Shown here: positions 48,373 to 57,840 of the stretch, one piece after another
Position numbering within the stretch: the first letter of the stretch is position 1
Layout: every line of letters begins with the position of its first letter
Assembly: GCF_029544075.1 (NCBI RefSeq)
Contig: NZ_JAJQJH010000001.1
Span: 186,001-250,000 of the forward strand
Reading direction: 5' to 3'
From: Chromohalobacter canadensis
GTDB taxonomy: Bacteria > Pseudomonadota > Gammaproteobacteria > Pseudomonadales > Halomonadaceae
Length of the DNA stretch: 64,000 bases
The notes under the pieces: generated by a model
Databases searched by the model: none
Seen by the model: the letters and a program-made list of their open reading frames with translations, nothing else
Told to the model about the DNA's origin: nothing
Made by a program: the position numbers and the translations under genes

Positions 48373-48493
48373 GGTGCGCCTTCACGCGTCTGGGGTAGGC
48401 CTTTTACATGTTCATTAGTGTATTCGACATGACGCGATGCCCGGCCTCTGGCATGCTGAGTTCTTTCCGCATCGACACGTCACAGGACACATC

Positions 48494-49051
48494 ATGGTCA
48501 CGCTGTCGTCTTCCGCAACACCAGGGGCGCTACCCGAGCCGGTCATCAAGGATGAACGCATCCAACTAGTCGATGCTCACAATCGCCCCTGCGGCAGCGC
48601 CTCGCGTCGGCTGATGCGGCGCTTTCGCTTCTGGCACCGCGCGACGTACGTGTTCGTGCGCAATGGTCGAGGCGAGCTATGCGTGCAGCGCCGCACACTG
48701 ACCAAAGAAGTTTTTCCCGGCTATCATGATTTGGCCACCGGTGGCGTGGTCGGTGCGGGAGAAGCGGAGCATGTTGCCGCGCGTCGCGAGTTGGCCGAAG
48801 AACTCGGCATCGAGGGCGTGTCGTTGACGCCGTGTTTCTCGTTTCGTTATACCGATGGCGGTAACTTCATTCATGGCAGTGCCTTCTTGGTCGATTACGA
48901 TGGGCCGCTGGTCCTGCAGGCGGATGAAGTCGCCGACGCCACCTGGTTGACGGTGGAGGCCGCGCTGGCGCTGGAAGATGCCACGCCGGATAGTCGCGTC
49001 GCGCTGGAGCGCATGCTCGCCCAAGGCTGGCTGATGGCACGGGACGATTGA
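48494..49051 (+). CDS. Nudix hydrolase (YfcD-like)
   Basis: A 185-residue Nudix protein. The Nudix box 'GGVVGAGEAEHVAARRELAEELGI' is complete (Gx5Ex7REUXEEXG-type). The N-terminal 'ERIQLVDAHNRPCGSASRRLMRRFRFWHRATYVFVRNGRGELCVQRRT' is the YfcD/IPP-isomerase-like arrangement. The substrate is not predictable. ATG 48494 follows AGGA; longer starts have no site. It precedes the glutathione peroxidase gene by 65 bases. Confidence 0.9.
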   Translation: MVTLSSSATPGALPEPVIKDERIQLVDAHNRPCGSASRRLMRRFRFWHRATYVFVRNGRGELCVQRRTLTKEVFPGYHDLATGGVVGAGEAEHVAARRELAEELGIEGVSLTPCFSFRYTDGGNFIHGSAFLVDYDGPLVLQADEVADATWLTVEAALALEDATPDSRVALERMLAQGWLMARDD

Positions 49052-49116
49052 AGCCCTGCCGCAGGCGGACGACAATGAAGAGGTATCCCCGACGATGAAC
49101 GCAATGCGCGACCGCC

Positions 49117-49611
49117 ATGACGCTATATAGCCAGGATTGCCATACCAACCGGATGGAGCCCTTCAATCTGCGCGCACTGCGCGGCCAAGTGCTGTTGATC
49201 GTCAATGTTGCCAGCCGCTGCGGTTATACACCGCAACTCAAGGAACTCGAGTGGCTGTATCGTCGTTATCACGACCAAGGTTTCACCGTGCTGGCGTTTC
49301 CCTGCAATCAATTCGGTCGCCAGACGCCGGAGTCGGCCGAGGGGTTCGGCGCCTTCTGCATGCGTGAATATCGGGTCAGTTTTCCGGTGATGGAAAAGGT
49401 TCACGTCAACGGGCGCGATGCCCATCCGCTATTCGTGTTGCTGCGCCGCCAGGCGCCGGGCGTGCTGGGCAGCACCCCCATCAAGTGGAACTTCACCAAG
49501 TTCCTGGTGGGGCGCGATGGTCATGTGATTCGGCGTTTCGCACCGCGCGTCTCGCCGCGCAGCATGGCGGCGGATATCGAGCGGGCACTGGACATTCCGT
49601 TCTCGGCATGA
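49117..49611 (+). CDS. Glutathione-peroxidase-family thiol peroxidase
   Basis: A 164-residue GPx (BtuE-like). The peroxidatic Cys is in 'VNVASRCGYTPQLKEL', the Gln in 'AFPCNQFGRQTPES' and Trp/Asn in 'IKWNFTKFLVGRDGHV'. As in bacterial non-seleno enzymes, the active residue is Cys. It reduces peroxides with thioredoxin or glutathione in the cytoplasm. Its start (MTLYSQDCHTNRME) is short relative to homologues but has no better alternative. Confidence 0.93.
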   Translation: MTLYSQDCHTNRMEPFNLRALRGQVLLIVNVASRCGYTPQLKELEWLYRRYHDQGFTVLAFPCNQFGRQTPESAEGFGAFCMREYRVSFPVMEKVHVNGRDAHPLFVLLRRQAPGVLGSTPIKWNFTKFLVGRDGHVIRRFAPRVSPRSMAADIERALDIPFSA

Positions 49612-49623
49612 CGCTTGTACGGC

Positions 49624-50013
49624 TCATGGCGAGGTTGCATGCAGACGTTCGATCAAGATGTCGAAACGCGGCCGGCTCATCATCGTGGTCAACCCGGAAA
49701 ACAGCAGCCAAAAGCCCTTGCGCCAGCCATGCAAGCGACGCGTGTGGCGTGCCAGGTCGAGCAGCAGGCGGTCCTCGTCGAAGGCGCGCCATTCGCCGGC
49801 CACCGACATTTGGCGACGCGACATGACCGGCGCCATTTCTAGCCGATAGATCATTTCCAGCTCCTGAGGGGTATGGCCTTGTGTCTCGACCACCTCGAGC
49901 ATGCGGAGATATTCGCGTTCCCGGGGCTCGCGCTCGAGCCAAAGGGGCGAGAGCGCTAGCCACAGGGCGCCACGGCGTTCCAATAGGGTTTCAAGCTCGT
50001 TGGGGTCGTGCAT
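49624..50013 (-). CDS. Conserved small protein of unknown function
   Basis: A 129-residue protein I do not recognise with certainty. 'LERRGALWLALSPLWLEREPREREYLRMLEVVETQGHTPQELEMIYRLEMAPVM' resembles the small DUF7079-type family; this is a guess. The C-terminal third is amphipathic ('LHGWRKGFWLLFSGLTTMMSRPRFDILIERLHA') without a clear transmembrane helix. ATG 50013 is used; an in-frame GTG at 50052 is an alternative. It is convergent with the GPx gene and divergent from fabV. Confidence 0.65.
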   Translation of the reverse strand: MHDPNELETLLERRGALWLALSPLWLEREPREREYLRMLEVVETQGHTPQELEMIYRLEMAPVMSRRQMSVAGEWRAFDEDRLLLDLARHTRRLHGWRKGFWLLFSGLTTMMSRPRFDILIERLHATSP

Positions 50014-50198
50014 GTTTTTGGGCCTTCGCTGTGAGGGGGCATCTTCGGCCACTCGTCCATGACGAGCAAGGGGGTGCGGACATGGACGCCATCACCCGCT
50101 AGAATGCCCCACAATAAAGAAACCGTGCATTGGCGCGTGTTTCCCCGTGGCGGTTCCAACCGCGATCAACGAATGACGTCAGCAAAGAGGTCCCCTCT

Positions 50199-51404
50199 GT
50201 GATCATAAAACCCAAGGTTCGTGGCTTCATCTGCACTACGACGCACCCCAAGGGCTGCGAGCGCAATGTCGCCGAGCAGATTGCCACCACGCGTGCGAAT
50301 ATTGTGCAAAGCGAACAGGAAAAAGGCCCGAAGAAGGTGTTGGTGATTGGCGCCTCCAGCGGCTATGGCCTGGCGGCGCGTGTCACCGCGGCCTTCGGTT
50401 ACGGGGCGTCGACCCTCGGGGTTTTCTTCGAGAAGCCAGGAACCGAGAAGAAGCCGGGCACGGCCGGGTGGTATAACTCGGCGGCGTTCGACAAGTTCGC
50501 CAAGGAAGAAGGTCTTTACAGCAAGGCGATCAATGGCGATGCCTTCTCGCACGAAGCGCGCACCAAGGCCATCGAGTTGATCAAGCAGGACCTGGGCCAG
50601 GTCGACCTGGTGGTGTACTCGCTGGCTTCGCCGGTACGCAAGATGCCCGATAGCGGCGAACTCAAGCGTTCCGCCCTCAAGCCCATCGGCGAGACCTATA
50701 CCGCGACGGCCATCGATACCAACAAGGATGCCATCACCGAGGCCTCCGTGGAGCCGGCCAGCGAGCAGGAAATCGCCGATACCGTCACCGTCATGGGCGG
50801 CGAGGACTGGGAGCTTTGGATCGACGCGCTGGACGAGGCGGGCGTGTTGGCGCCGGGCGCGCGCAGCGTCGCGTTCAGCTACATCGGCACCGAGATTACC
50901 TGGCCGATCTACTGGCATGGCGCGCTGGGCAAGGCCAAGGAAGACCTGGACCGCGCCGCCGGCGAAATCGACACGCGTCTCTCCCAAGAGGGTGGCAGTG
51001 CCAATGTGGCGGTGCTCAAGTCGGTAGTGACCCAGGCCAGCGCGGCGATCCCGGTGATGCCGCTGTATATCTCGATGGTCTACAAGGTCATGAAAGAGAA
51101 GGGCCTGCACGAGGGCACCATCGATCAGCTCAATCGTCTGTATTCCGAGCGTCTCTATTCATCTCAAGAGCAGGATACCGACGAAGCGGGCCGCCTGCGT
51201 CTCGACGACTGGGAGCTACGCGACGACGTGCAACAGCCGTGCAAGGAGCTATGGTCGCAGGTCACCACCGACAATCTCTTCACGCTGACCGATTACGCCG
51301 GTTACAAGCACGACTTTCTCAAGCTGTTCGGCTTTGAGCGTGAGGATGTCGATTACGAGGCGGACGTCGACCCCGTGGCGGAGTTCGACGTCGTACAGCT
51401 GTGA
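50199..51404 (+). CDS. fabV: Enoyl-[ACP]/trans-2-enoyl-CoA reductase FabV
   Basis: A 401-residue single-polypeptide FabV, a NADH-dependent enoyl reductase of type II fatty-acid synthesis that is resistant to triclosan in other species. It shows '[24 protein letters not shown]', the Rossmann motif '[21 protein letters not shown]', '[11 protein letters not shown]' and the Y-x8-K active site in '[16 protein letters not shown]'. The start is a GTG (50199), with AGAGG eight bases upstream, because homologues begin here with MIIKP. The stop overlaps the next start (GTGA). Confidence 0.96.
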   Translation: MIIKPKVRGFICTTTHPKGCERNVAEQIATTRANIVQSEQEKGPKKVLVIGASSGYGLAARVTAAFGYGASTLGVFFEKPGTEKKPGTAGWYNSAAFDKFAKEEGLYSKAINGDAFSHEARTKAIELIKQDLGQVDLVVYSLASPVRKMPDSGELKRSALKPIGETYTATAIDTNKDAITEASVEPASEQEIADTVTVMGGEDWELWIDALDEAGVLAPGARSVAFSYIGTEITWPIYWHGALGKAKEDLDRAAGEIDTRLSQEGGSANVAVLKSVVTQASAAIPVMPLYISMVYKVMKEKGLHEGTIDQLNRLYSERLYSSQEQDTDEAGRLRLDDWELRDDVQQPCKELWSQVTTDNLFTLTDYAGYKHDFLKLFGFEREDVDYEADVDPVAEFDVVQL

Positions 51405-52081
51405 TCGTCGCGTCCGAGCGCTTGTCCCGCACGTTGCGCTGGGGAATGTGTGTCGTGTTGCTGGGTCTGCTCGTCGGGTGTCAGAGCTCGCCGTATTACG
51501 CGTCCATGGAGCGTCTTGGCGTGTCGCGCGGCGAGGTTCTGGCAGAGCGCGTCGACGCTGCCCGGCAGGCTCAGCAGCGCGCCCGGGAGGCACTGGACGG
51601 TGCCTTGTCGCGTCTGGATTTGGCGCTTTCCGCCTCGCCGAGTACCTTCTCGCGTGAGCGCGAGGCATTGACGCACGCGCTTGAGGAAAGCGACGACGCG
51701 CAGCGCGATCTGGCCTGGCGGCTCGATGACGCCGACGAGGCGGCCGAGGCGGTATTCACCGAATGGCGCGAGGAGCTCGACGACTACCACGATGATCGCT
51801 ATCGCGAACTCAGCGAGCGGCAATTGGCCGAGTCTCGAGGACGCTATGAAGACATTCGCCAGGCGCTTGCCACCTCGCGCGAGCAGATGCGGCCGCTGAC
51901 GGAGACGCTCAACGATACCGCGCTGCTGCTCGAACACGAGGAAAAGGCGCGCGATCTGGCCTCGCTGGGTGATCGGATGCCTGATATGCGCGACGCGCTG
52001 GACGAGCTCGCCACGCGTGCCGCGCATATCGACCGCGAGACGGACGCGCTGGTGGAGGCGTTGCTCGATGTCAGGGAGTGA
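51401..52081 (+). CDS. DUF2959-family lipoprotein
   Basis: A 226-residue lipoprotein (GTG start, lipobox LLVGCQS). The mature part is almost entirely charged helix ('[31 protein letters not shown]', '[47 protein letters not shown]'), predicted coiled coil, matching DUF2959. Function is unknown. It is translationally coupled to fabV by a four-base overlap and its end overlaps the next gene by 14 bases. Confidence 0.88.
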   Translation: MIVASERLSRTLRWGMCVVLLGLLVGCQSSPYYASMERLGVSRGEVLAERVDAARQAQQRAREALDGALSRLDLALSASPSTFSREREALTHALEESDDAQRDLAWRLDDADEAAEAVFTEWREELDDYHDDRYRELSERQLAESRGRYEDIRQALATSREQMRPLTETLNDTALLLEHEEKARDLASLGDRMPDMRDALDELATRAAHIDRETDALVEALLDVRE

Positions 52082-53042
52082 AGAGCGCCGCGAGGCACCC
52101 CGCCAGGTGGGGTTTTTGCTGTTGCCGGGGTTTTCGCTGCTGGCGCAGGCCTGCGCCATGGAGCCGTTGCACGTCGCTAACTTGCTGGCCGAGCGTCGAC
52201 TCTATGTGCCACGGACCTTTGGGCTCGATGGGCGTGCGGTGAAAAGCGCCGCAGAGTTGGCGTTGACGCCGGAAAGCGTGGCGGGCAGCGATGTCCAACA
52301 TCTGGACATGCTCATGGTGTGCGGCGTGAGCCCGTCGCCAGCGAGCGAATCCCCGGACTTGCATGGCTGGCTGCAACGGCTGGCTTCACGCGGGGTCATG
52401 CTGGGCGGCATCGCCGGCGGCACTCAGGTGCTGGCTCGCGCTGGCGTACTGGAGGGCTATCGAGTCACGCTGCACGTCGCCGGGGCCGATGCATTCACGC
52501 GGGACTTTCCCGGCGTGCATGTCTCGCATCAATTGTTCGAGATCGACCGTGATCGCTTGACCTGCGGGGGCGGCACGGCGGCGATGGACATGATGATGAC
52601 GCTGATTGCGCAGCAGCATGGCGCGCGGCTGGCTGAGCGTGTCTCCGAGCATTTCGTCTGCGAGCGTATCCGCATGGCGGATGAGCCTCAGCATGTACCG
52701 TTGCGCGCGCGTCTCTCGCACGCCCCGCAGAGCCTGGTCGACGCGGTGACGCTGATGGAGTCGAACATCGAGGAGCCGTTGACTACCCACGAGCTGGCGG
52801 AACACCTGGGGATTTCCCGGCGGCAGCTGGAGCGGTTGTTCAAGAAGTATCTGCAGGCGGTGCCCAGTCGTTACTACCTGGAGCTGCGGCTTCAGAAGGC
52901 CCGCCAGTTGTTGCGCGACAGTGAACAGGCGGTCGGCGACATTGCCTTGTCCACGGGGTTTTCCTCCGGGGCGCATTTCTCCACGGCGTACCGTAACCAT
53001 TTCGGCATCAGCCCGCGCGATGAACGCATACCGCGTCATTGA
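52068..53042 (+). CDS. GlxA-type AraC-family regulator (DJ-1/PfpI + HTH)
   Basis: A 324-residue regulator. Residues about 10-185 are a DJ-1/PfpI-like domain ('VGFLLLPGFSLLAQACAMEPLHVANLL', 'LGGIAGGTQVLARAGVLEGYRVTLH'). The nucleophile elbow is GIAGGT, with no Cys, so it is a ligand-binding rather than enzymatic version. The C-terminal AraC HTH is complete ('MESNIEEPLTTHELAEHLGISRRQLERLFKKYL', 'DIALSTGFSSGAHFSTAYRNHFGISPRDER'). The family includes ArgR/GbdR/CdhR of Pseudomonas. GGAGG lies ten bases before ATG 52068. The target is unknown. Confidence 0.9.
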   Translation: MSGSEERREAPRQVGFLLLPGFSLLAQACAMEPLHVANLLAERRLYVPRTFGLDGRAVKSAAELALTPESVAGSDVQHLDMLMVCGVSPSPASESPDLHGWLQRLASRGVMLGGIAGGTQVLARAGVLEGYRVTLHVAGADAFTRDFPGVHVSHQLFEIDRDRLTCGGGTAAMDMMMTLIAQQHGARLAERVSEHFVCERIRMADEPQHVPLRARLSHAPQSLVDAVTLMESNIEEPLTTHELAEHLGISRRQLERLFKKYLQAVPSRYYLELRLQKARQLLRDSEQAVGDIALSTGFSSGAHFSTAYRNHFGISPRDERIPRH

Positions 53043-53059
53043 CGGCAGTTTTCAGAGCT

Positions 53060-53204
53060 TAGGCTTTGTACGAAAAGTCGGCGAGCGATGGCCAGACAAG
53101 GCAAAAATCAGCGAAAAGGCGGAGTTTACGGGGTGTAAATGAGTACTTTGAGCTGATTTTTAACGCCGTATGGCCGAGCACAGGCAGTTTTCGTACAAAG
53201 CCTA
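53060..53204. mobile_element. 145-bp fold-back MITE-like element
   Basis: Perfect 17-bp terminal inverted repeats TAGGCTTTGTACGAAAA (53060-53076) and its complement (53188-53204) bound a sequence symmetric about base 53132. Internal pairs AAAAATCAGC (53103-53112) with GCTGATTTTT (53152-53161), and TTTAC (53125-53129) with GTAAA (53135-53139), share that centre. There is no open frame. The outer TTAG/CTAG could be part of a TA-containing target duplication. The right end supplies the bepA stop codon. Confidence 0.85.
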
Positions 53205-54647
53205 GAAGTTCTGGAGCGTTTGCCGATACCCCAAATACGCCTTGCGGCGCTCAACTAAGCGGCTGGCCATGGCGAAGTCGCCCTGATTGCGTGCCGTCTC
53301 TTCGGCGATGTCGAGCTGTTTGATGGCGCGGTCGATATGACCGGTCAGCTGCAATTGCTCGGCGCGGGCGAGCATACCCCACAGGTTGCGGTCGCTGCGC
53401 CCGGCGGCCTCGGCGAGCAGAGAGAAGACTTGCGGATCCTCGGGATATTGATCGCTCATGCGGCGCAAGATGTCGTATGCCTGGCGTGGGTCTTGCTGCA
53501 GCAGGACCTCTGCCTCGATGAGCTGCGCCGGGCGGTAGTCCGGTTGCAAACGCAGGATCCGCCGGGCGCGGCTCAATGCCACATCGCGCTGGCCGGCGTC
53601 GAACGCCACCTGAGCTGCGCTGGCCGGCAGCATCGAGAGATCCGGCTGCGCCGCGCTTAACTGGTCGATCGTGTCGAGTGCCTGTGCAGTATGACCGTTG
53701 TGGGCATCGATCAGCGCTTGCAGGTAGCGTATCGCGGCGTCAGGAGGGTCGTCCTGACGTAGCTGGGTCATGGCCTGGCCGGGATTGTCGCGGTTGAGTG
53801 AGAGCAGGGCGCGGGCGCGAATCAGGCCGAAGGCCGTGCTGTCGTGCGGTTCGGACGCGGGCATTTGGTCGGCGCGGGCCTGGGTGTCGGCGATGCGGGC
53901 TTCGGTGACCGGGTGTGTGAGCAGGAATTCCGGCGGATTGCCGCCCTGTAGGCTGGCCAGGCGTTGCATGGCGCGGAAGAGTTCGGGCATGGCCTGCGGG
54001 TCGAAGCCGGCATCGGCCAGCGCCTCCAGCCCGATACGGTCGGCTTCCTGCTCGAAACGCCGGGAGTAGGCGAGCTGATCCTGAATGAAGGCCGCTTGCG
54101 AGCCGACCATGGTAGCCAGCCCCGCATCGCCTGCGCCGCCCGCCGCGAGAACCATGCCGACCAGCATGGCACCCATGGTGGGGAGCTGTGTCTCTTCCAC
54201 GCGCTGCATGCGGCGTGCGAAATGATGCTGTGACAGATGGCCGAGCTCGTGGGCGATCACCGAGGCCAGGGCATCCTCGCTCTCGGTGAAGGTGAACAGG
54301 CCGCTGTTGACCCCGATCACGCCTCCGGGCACGGCGAAGGCATTGAGAAGTCGGCTGTCGACCAGGGTGATGACAGTGTCGTCGTGGACCCCGGCATACG
54401 GTAATAGGCGCGCCACCAGGCCATGGATGTAATCTTGCGCGATGGGGTCTTGCCACTCGTCGGTCTGGGCGCGGAACTGACGTAGCCAGGCGCGCCCCAG
54501 GCGATGTTCCTCACCGCTCGAGACGGTAGCACTCGAGCCACCCAGCTCGGGAAGCCCGTAATCGTTTTGTGCCAGGGCATTCGGCGCGAAGGCGCAAAAT
54601 GTCAGGGCGAGACATAGGGCAGGAAGCAGCGTCCAGCGACGTGGCAT
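53202..54647 (-). CDS. bepA: BepA-like M48 metalloprotease/chaperone with TPR domain
   Basis: A 481-residue periplasmic protein (signal MPMPRRWTLLPALCLALTFCAFAPNALAQ). The M48 domain has 'SVIAHELGHLSQHHFARRMQ' (HEXXH) and 'SRRFEQEADRIGLEALADAGFDPQAMPELF' for the third ligand, followed by C-terminal TPRs. BepA degrades stalled LptD/Bam substrates. The start 54647 is chosen because AAGAGG is six bases upstream, and not the Met two codons earlier. The TAG stop consists of the last three bases of a MITE-like element, so the native C-terminus may have been altered by a few residues. Confidence 0.92.
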   Translation of the reverse strand: MPRRWTLLPALCLALTFCAFAPNALAQNDYGLPELGGSSATVSSGEEHRLGRAWLRQFRAQTDEWQDPIAQDYIHGLVARLLPYAGVHDDTVITLVDSRLLNAFAVPGGVIGVNSGLFTFTESEDALASVIAHELGHLSQHHFARRMQRVEETQLPTMGAMLVGMVLAAGGAGDAGLATMVGSQAAFIQDQLAYSRRFEQEADRIGLEALADAGFDPQAMPELFRAMQRLASLQGGNPPEFLLTHPVTEARIADTQARADQMPASEPHDSTAFGLIRARALLSLNRDNPGQAMTQLRQDDPPDAAIRYLQALIDAHNGHTAQALDTIDQLSAAQPDLSMLPASAAQVAFDAGQRDVALSRARRILRLQPDYRPAQLIEAEVLLQQDPRQAYDILRRMSDQYPEDPQVFSLLAEAAGRSDRNLWGMLARAEQLQLTGHIDRAIKQLDIAEETARNQGDFAMASRLVERRKAYLGYRQTLQNF

Positions 54648-54790
54648 GGGCATCCTCTTGAATGGCGCGACGGGGCGGAGAGGCCGACGGCATGGTGCAC
54701 GCCATGCTACCGTTGTCTTCGACATTGAACTGACTGGCAAAGTGCCTTTAAATCGTTGCGTTTTCAACTACCGAACCGCTGGGGGCGCAG

Positions 54791-55042
54791 ATGGCGTTGC
54801 AACCCGATCAAATGCTCGACGCACGTGGCCTGCATTGTCCGTTGCCGCTACTCAAGGCCAAGCAGGCCCTGTCGACGCTCGAGGTGGGCGCGTTGCTCGA
54901 GGTTCAGGCGACTGATGTGGGCTCGTGGCAGGACTTCGAGACCTTTGCCGCGCAAGGGACGCACCGGCTCGAGGCGCGTGAAGAAAGGGACGGCGTCTAC
55001 TTTTATTGGCTGCGCAAGGGCGAACGAGGAAGCACAGCATGA
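54791..55042 (+). CDS. tusA: TusA/SirA-family sulfur carrier
   Basis: An 83-residue TusA-like protein with the CPxP sulfur-accepting motif in 'LDARGLHCPLPLLKAKQALSTLEVG'. It relays persulfide sulfur from IscS-type desulfurases to tRNA thiolation or other acceptors. The end overlaps perM (ATGA), a pairing seen in Pseudomonas-like genomes. It could be a paralogue rather than the tRNA-specific TusA. Confidence 0.88.
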   Translation: MALQPDQMLDARGLHCPLPLLKAKQALSTLEVGALLEVQATDVGSWQDFETFAAQGTHRLEAREERDGVYFYWLRKGERGSTA

Positions 55043-56130
55043 CGATGAAAGGCCTCTTCAAGGGGTGGGTTGAACGCTATTTCTCGGATGAGGAAGCGGT
55101 CGTCTTGCTCATCGTGCTGGTGCTGGGCTTTGCCGCTGTCATCTGGCTGGGCCGGATGCTGGCGCCGTTCTTCACCGCCCTGGTGCTGGCCTTTCTCCTG
55201 GAAGGCGTGGTCGCGTGGCTAGAACGGCGCGGCTTGCCACGCTTGCTGTCGGTACTGGTCGTGTTCCTGATCTTTCTGGGTGCATTATTGGCGCTGGCCC
55301 TGGTGATCATGCCGTTGGTCTGGAACCAGATGGTGGAGCTGGTGCATGAGGCGCCGCGCATGTTCGCCAGTGGCCAGGCATGGCTGGATACCTTGCAGTC
55401 GCATTATCCGACCTTGATCACCCCTGATCAGATCGAACGGTGGATCGCCACCGCCGGGCGCGAGGCGACTCAGCTCGGTCAGCGGGCGTTGACGCTGTCG
55501 CTGGCGTCGTTGGGCAATCTCTTGGGGGTGATCGTCTATCTGGTATTGGTGCCGATCCTGGTGTTCTTCCTGCTCAAGGACCGCGAGCGCCTGACGCTGT
55601 TTCTGCTGTCCCTGCTACCCAAGAAGCGTGTCCTGATGACGCGCATCTGGCATGAGATGGACGATCAGATCGCCAACTACATTCGCGGCAAGGCGATCGA
55701 GATCCTGATCGTGGGCGTGGTGGCCTTCGTTACCTTCTGGATGTTCGGGTTGCCTTACTCTACCTTGCTGGCACTGATCGTCGGCTTGTCGGTGCTGGTG
55801 CCGTACATCGGTGCGGCGGTGGCGACCTTGCCAGTGGCGGCCGTCGCGGGTTTCCACTTCGGCATCGGCGATCAGCTCGCCTACGTCCTGCTGGCCTATG
55901 CCGTTATTCAGGCGCTGGATGGCAACGTGCTGGTGCCGATCCTGTTTTCCGAGGCGGTCAACCTGCATCCGGTGTCGATCATCCTGGCGGTGCTGTTCTT
56001 CGGCGGTATCTGGGGCTTTTGGGGCGTGTTTTTTGCGATTCCGCTGGCGACCTTGATCAAAGCGCTGGTGTATGCCTGGCCGCGCGGTGTGCGCGACCCA
56101 GGCCTGCGGTCTCCCCCGGCGGAACAGTGA
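55039..56130 (+). CDS. AI-2E/PerM-family permease
   Basis: A 363-residue membrane protein with about eight helices of the AI-2E transporter superfamily. It shows 'LAPFFTALVLAFLLEGVVAWLERRGLPRLLSVLVVFL', a central hydrophilic block about residues 110-160, and the conserved 'IIVGVVAFVTFWMFGLPYSTLLALIVGLSVLVPYIGAAVATLPVA' and 'QALDGNVLVPILFSEAVNLHPVSIILAVLFFGGIWGFWGVFFAIPLATLI'. Members have diverse proposed roles (AI-2 export, Na+/H+ antiport in haloalkaliphiles); the substrate here is unknown. The start overlaps tusA. Confidence 0.9.
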   Translation: MTMKGLFKGWVERYFSDEEAVVLLIVLVLGFAAVIWLGRMLAPFFTALVLAFLLEGVVAWLERRGLPRLLSVLVVFLIFLGALLALALVIMPLVWNQMVELVHEAPRMFASGQAWLDTLQSHYPTLITPDQIERWIATAGREATQLGQRALTLSLASLGNLLGVIVYLVLVPILVFFLLKDRERLTLFLLSLLPKKRVLMTRIWHEMDDQIANYIRGKAIEILIVGVVAFVTFWMFGLPYSTLLALIVGLSVLVPYIGAAVATLPVAAVAGFHFGIGDQLAYVLLAYAVIQALDGNVLVPILFSEAVNLHPVSIILAVLFFGGIWGFWGVFFAIPLATLIKALVYAWPRGVRDPGLRSPPAEQ

Positions 56131-56607
56131 TCAGGCGGTCGTGTTGAGTTCGCGGGCGGCGTCGAGCACTTCCTCGACGTGGCCCTTGACCTTCACCTTG
56201 CGCCATTCGCGCGCCAGCTTGCCGTCAGTGTCGATCAGGAAGGTGCTGCGCTCTATCCCCAGGTGCTCTTTGCCGTAGAGTTTCTTGAGTTTGATGACAT
56301 CGAAGAGTTGGCATAATGCCTCGTCCTTGTCGGAAATCAGCTCGAAATTGAACCCTTGCTTGGCCTTGAAGTTCTCATGGGCACGCAGCCCGTCTCGCGA
56401 GACACCGAGAATGACGGTATTGGCGGCCTCGAAGTCGGCCTTATGGTCGCGGAAGTCGCCTCCTTCGGTGGTGCAGCCCGGAGTACTATCCTTGGGATAG
56501 AAATAGATCACGACCTGCTGGCCACGGTATTCGGATAGTGTGATTTGGGTATCGCCCGTTGCCGGGGCGCTGAAATCGGGTACATGCTGGCCGATGCTGA
56601 CGCTCAT
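56131..56607 (-). CDS. bcp: Peroxiredoxin Bcp (thioredoxin-dependent thiol peroxidase)
   Basis: A 158-residue Bcp/PrxQ-type peroxiredoxin. The peroxidatic Cys is in 'VIYFYPKDSTPGCTTEGGDFRDHKADF'. The usual PrxQ resolving Cys five residues on (CTxxxC) is absent (CTTEGG). The only other Cys is in 'DEALCQLFDVIK', so recycling may go through that Cys or an external thiol. It detoxifies hydroperoxides in the cytoplasm. It abuts the convergent perM stop without a gap. Confidence 0.95.
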   Translation of the reverse strand: MSVSIGQHVPDFSAPATGDTQITLSEYRGQQVVIYFYPKDSTPGCTTEGGDFRDHKADFEAANTVILGVSRDGLRAHENFKAKQGFNFELISDKDEALCQLFDVIKLKKLYGKEHLGIERSTFLIDTDGKLAREWRKVKVKGHVEEVLDAARELNTTA

Positions 56608-56866
56608 GAAGGTTCCTCGAATGCTGACGTGAAAGGTGTCGTTGCCTGAACGTGGGCGGTTAAGATTACATTGCAGCCAGGCGCGCGTGTCAAAGCACGC
56701 CGCTTCTGTACAGGATGAAGCTGGCTGAGTACCATTTGACGTTGATTGACATCATGACAGGAAAGGCCGGTCCGGCGCTTGGAACGCCCGGTTGGCGATA
56801 CGCGCATTTTTATCGCCCGCGCATGCCGGTGGCACGCTGGCCCGATTCACAGGAGAGCACTGCAGG

Positions 56867-57751
56867 ATGATCACAGGCAGCATCGTCGCTTTGGCGACAC
56901 CGATGAAGGTCAGTGGCGATATCGACTGGGAGGCGCTGCGTCGCCTGGTGGGATTCCATCTCGACAACGGCACCGACGCCATCGTCGCGGCGGGCACCAC
57001 CGGTGAGCCGACCACCATGTCGTTCGCCGAACATTTCGACGTCATTCGCTGCGTCGTCGAGGAAGTCGACGGCCGCGTTCCGGTGATCGCTGGCACCGGC
57101 GCCAATGCGACGTCGGAAGCGGTCGAGCTGGCACGTTATGCGCGCGAAGTAGGCGCGGACCTCTGCTTGTCGGTGGCCCCTTACTACAACAAGCCTACGC
57201 AAGAAGGGCTCTACCAGCATTTCAAGGCTGTCGCCGAGGGTGGAGGGTTGCCAGTCATTCTCTACAACGTGCCCGGTCGTACCTGCTCGGATATCTACAA
57301 CGAGACCGTGTTCCGTCTTGCCGAGATCGAGAACATCGTCGGACTCAAGGATGCCACCGGCAATCTCGAGCGTGCCGAGGAGCTGGTCGATCGTCTCAAG
57401 AATACCGATTTCGCGCTTTATTCCGGTGACGACCCCACGGCGTGTGACTTCATGTTGATGGGTGGCCACGGCGATATTTCGGTATGCGCCAATGTCGCGC
57501 CGCGGGCCATGCATGAGTTGTGCGAGGCCGCCGTTGCCGGCGATACCGAAAGAGCGCATCAGATCAATTCACGCCTCATGTCGCTGCACACCGCGCTGGG
57601 TGTCGAAGCCAATCCGATTCCGGTGAAGTGGGCGCTCAACCGCATGGGGCTGGCGGAGCAGGGTATCCGCTTGCCGATGACGTGGCTCTCTGACAAGTAC
57701 CACTCCACGGTGAGTGAAGCCCTGCAGCTCGCTGGCGTGACCGAAGGCTGA
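56867..57751 (+). CDS. dapA: 4-hydroxy-tetrahydrodipicolinate synthase
   Basis: A 294-residue DapA condensing pyruvate and aspartate semialdehyde in lysine/diaminopimelate synthesis. It shows '[10 protein letters not shown]', '[17 protein letters not shown]', '[23 protein letters not shown]', 'VPGRTCSDI' and the Schiff-base Lys in '[18 protein letters not shown]'. ATG 56867 ([13 protein letters not shown]) is the family start, though AGGAGA is somewhat far upstream and an AGG adjoins the ATG. It leads the conserved dapA-bamC-MBL-purC cluster. Confidence 0.97.
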   Translation: MITGSIVALATPMKVSGDIDWEALRRLVGFHLDNGTDAIVAAGTTGEPTTMSFAEHFDVIRCVVEEVDGRVPVIAGTGANATSEAVELARYAREVGADLCLSVAPYYNKPTQEGLYQHFKAVAEGGGLPVILYNVPGRTCSDIYNETVFRLAEIENIVGLKDATGNLERAEELVDRLKNTDFALYSGDDPTACDFMLMGGHGDISVCANVAPRAMHELCEAAVAGDTERAHQINSRLMSLHTALGVEANPIPVKWALNRMGLAEQGIRLPMTWLSDKYHSTVSEALQLAGVTEG

Positions 57752-57840
57752 CCAACCGTCGAGAGGCGTCGAGGACCCGGACGTTTATCGGCGTTAGCGG
57801 CACTCCTCGAGGCTGATCAACGCATAAAGAAGGTGTATGC

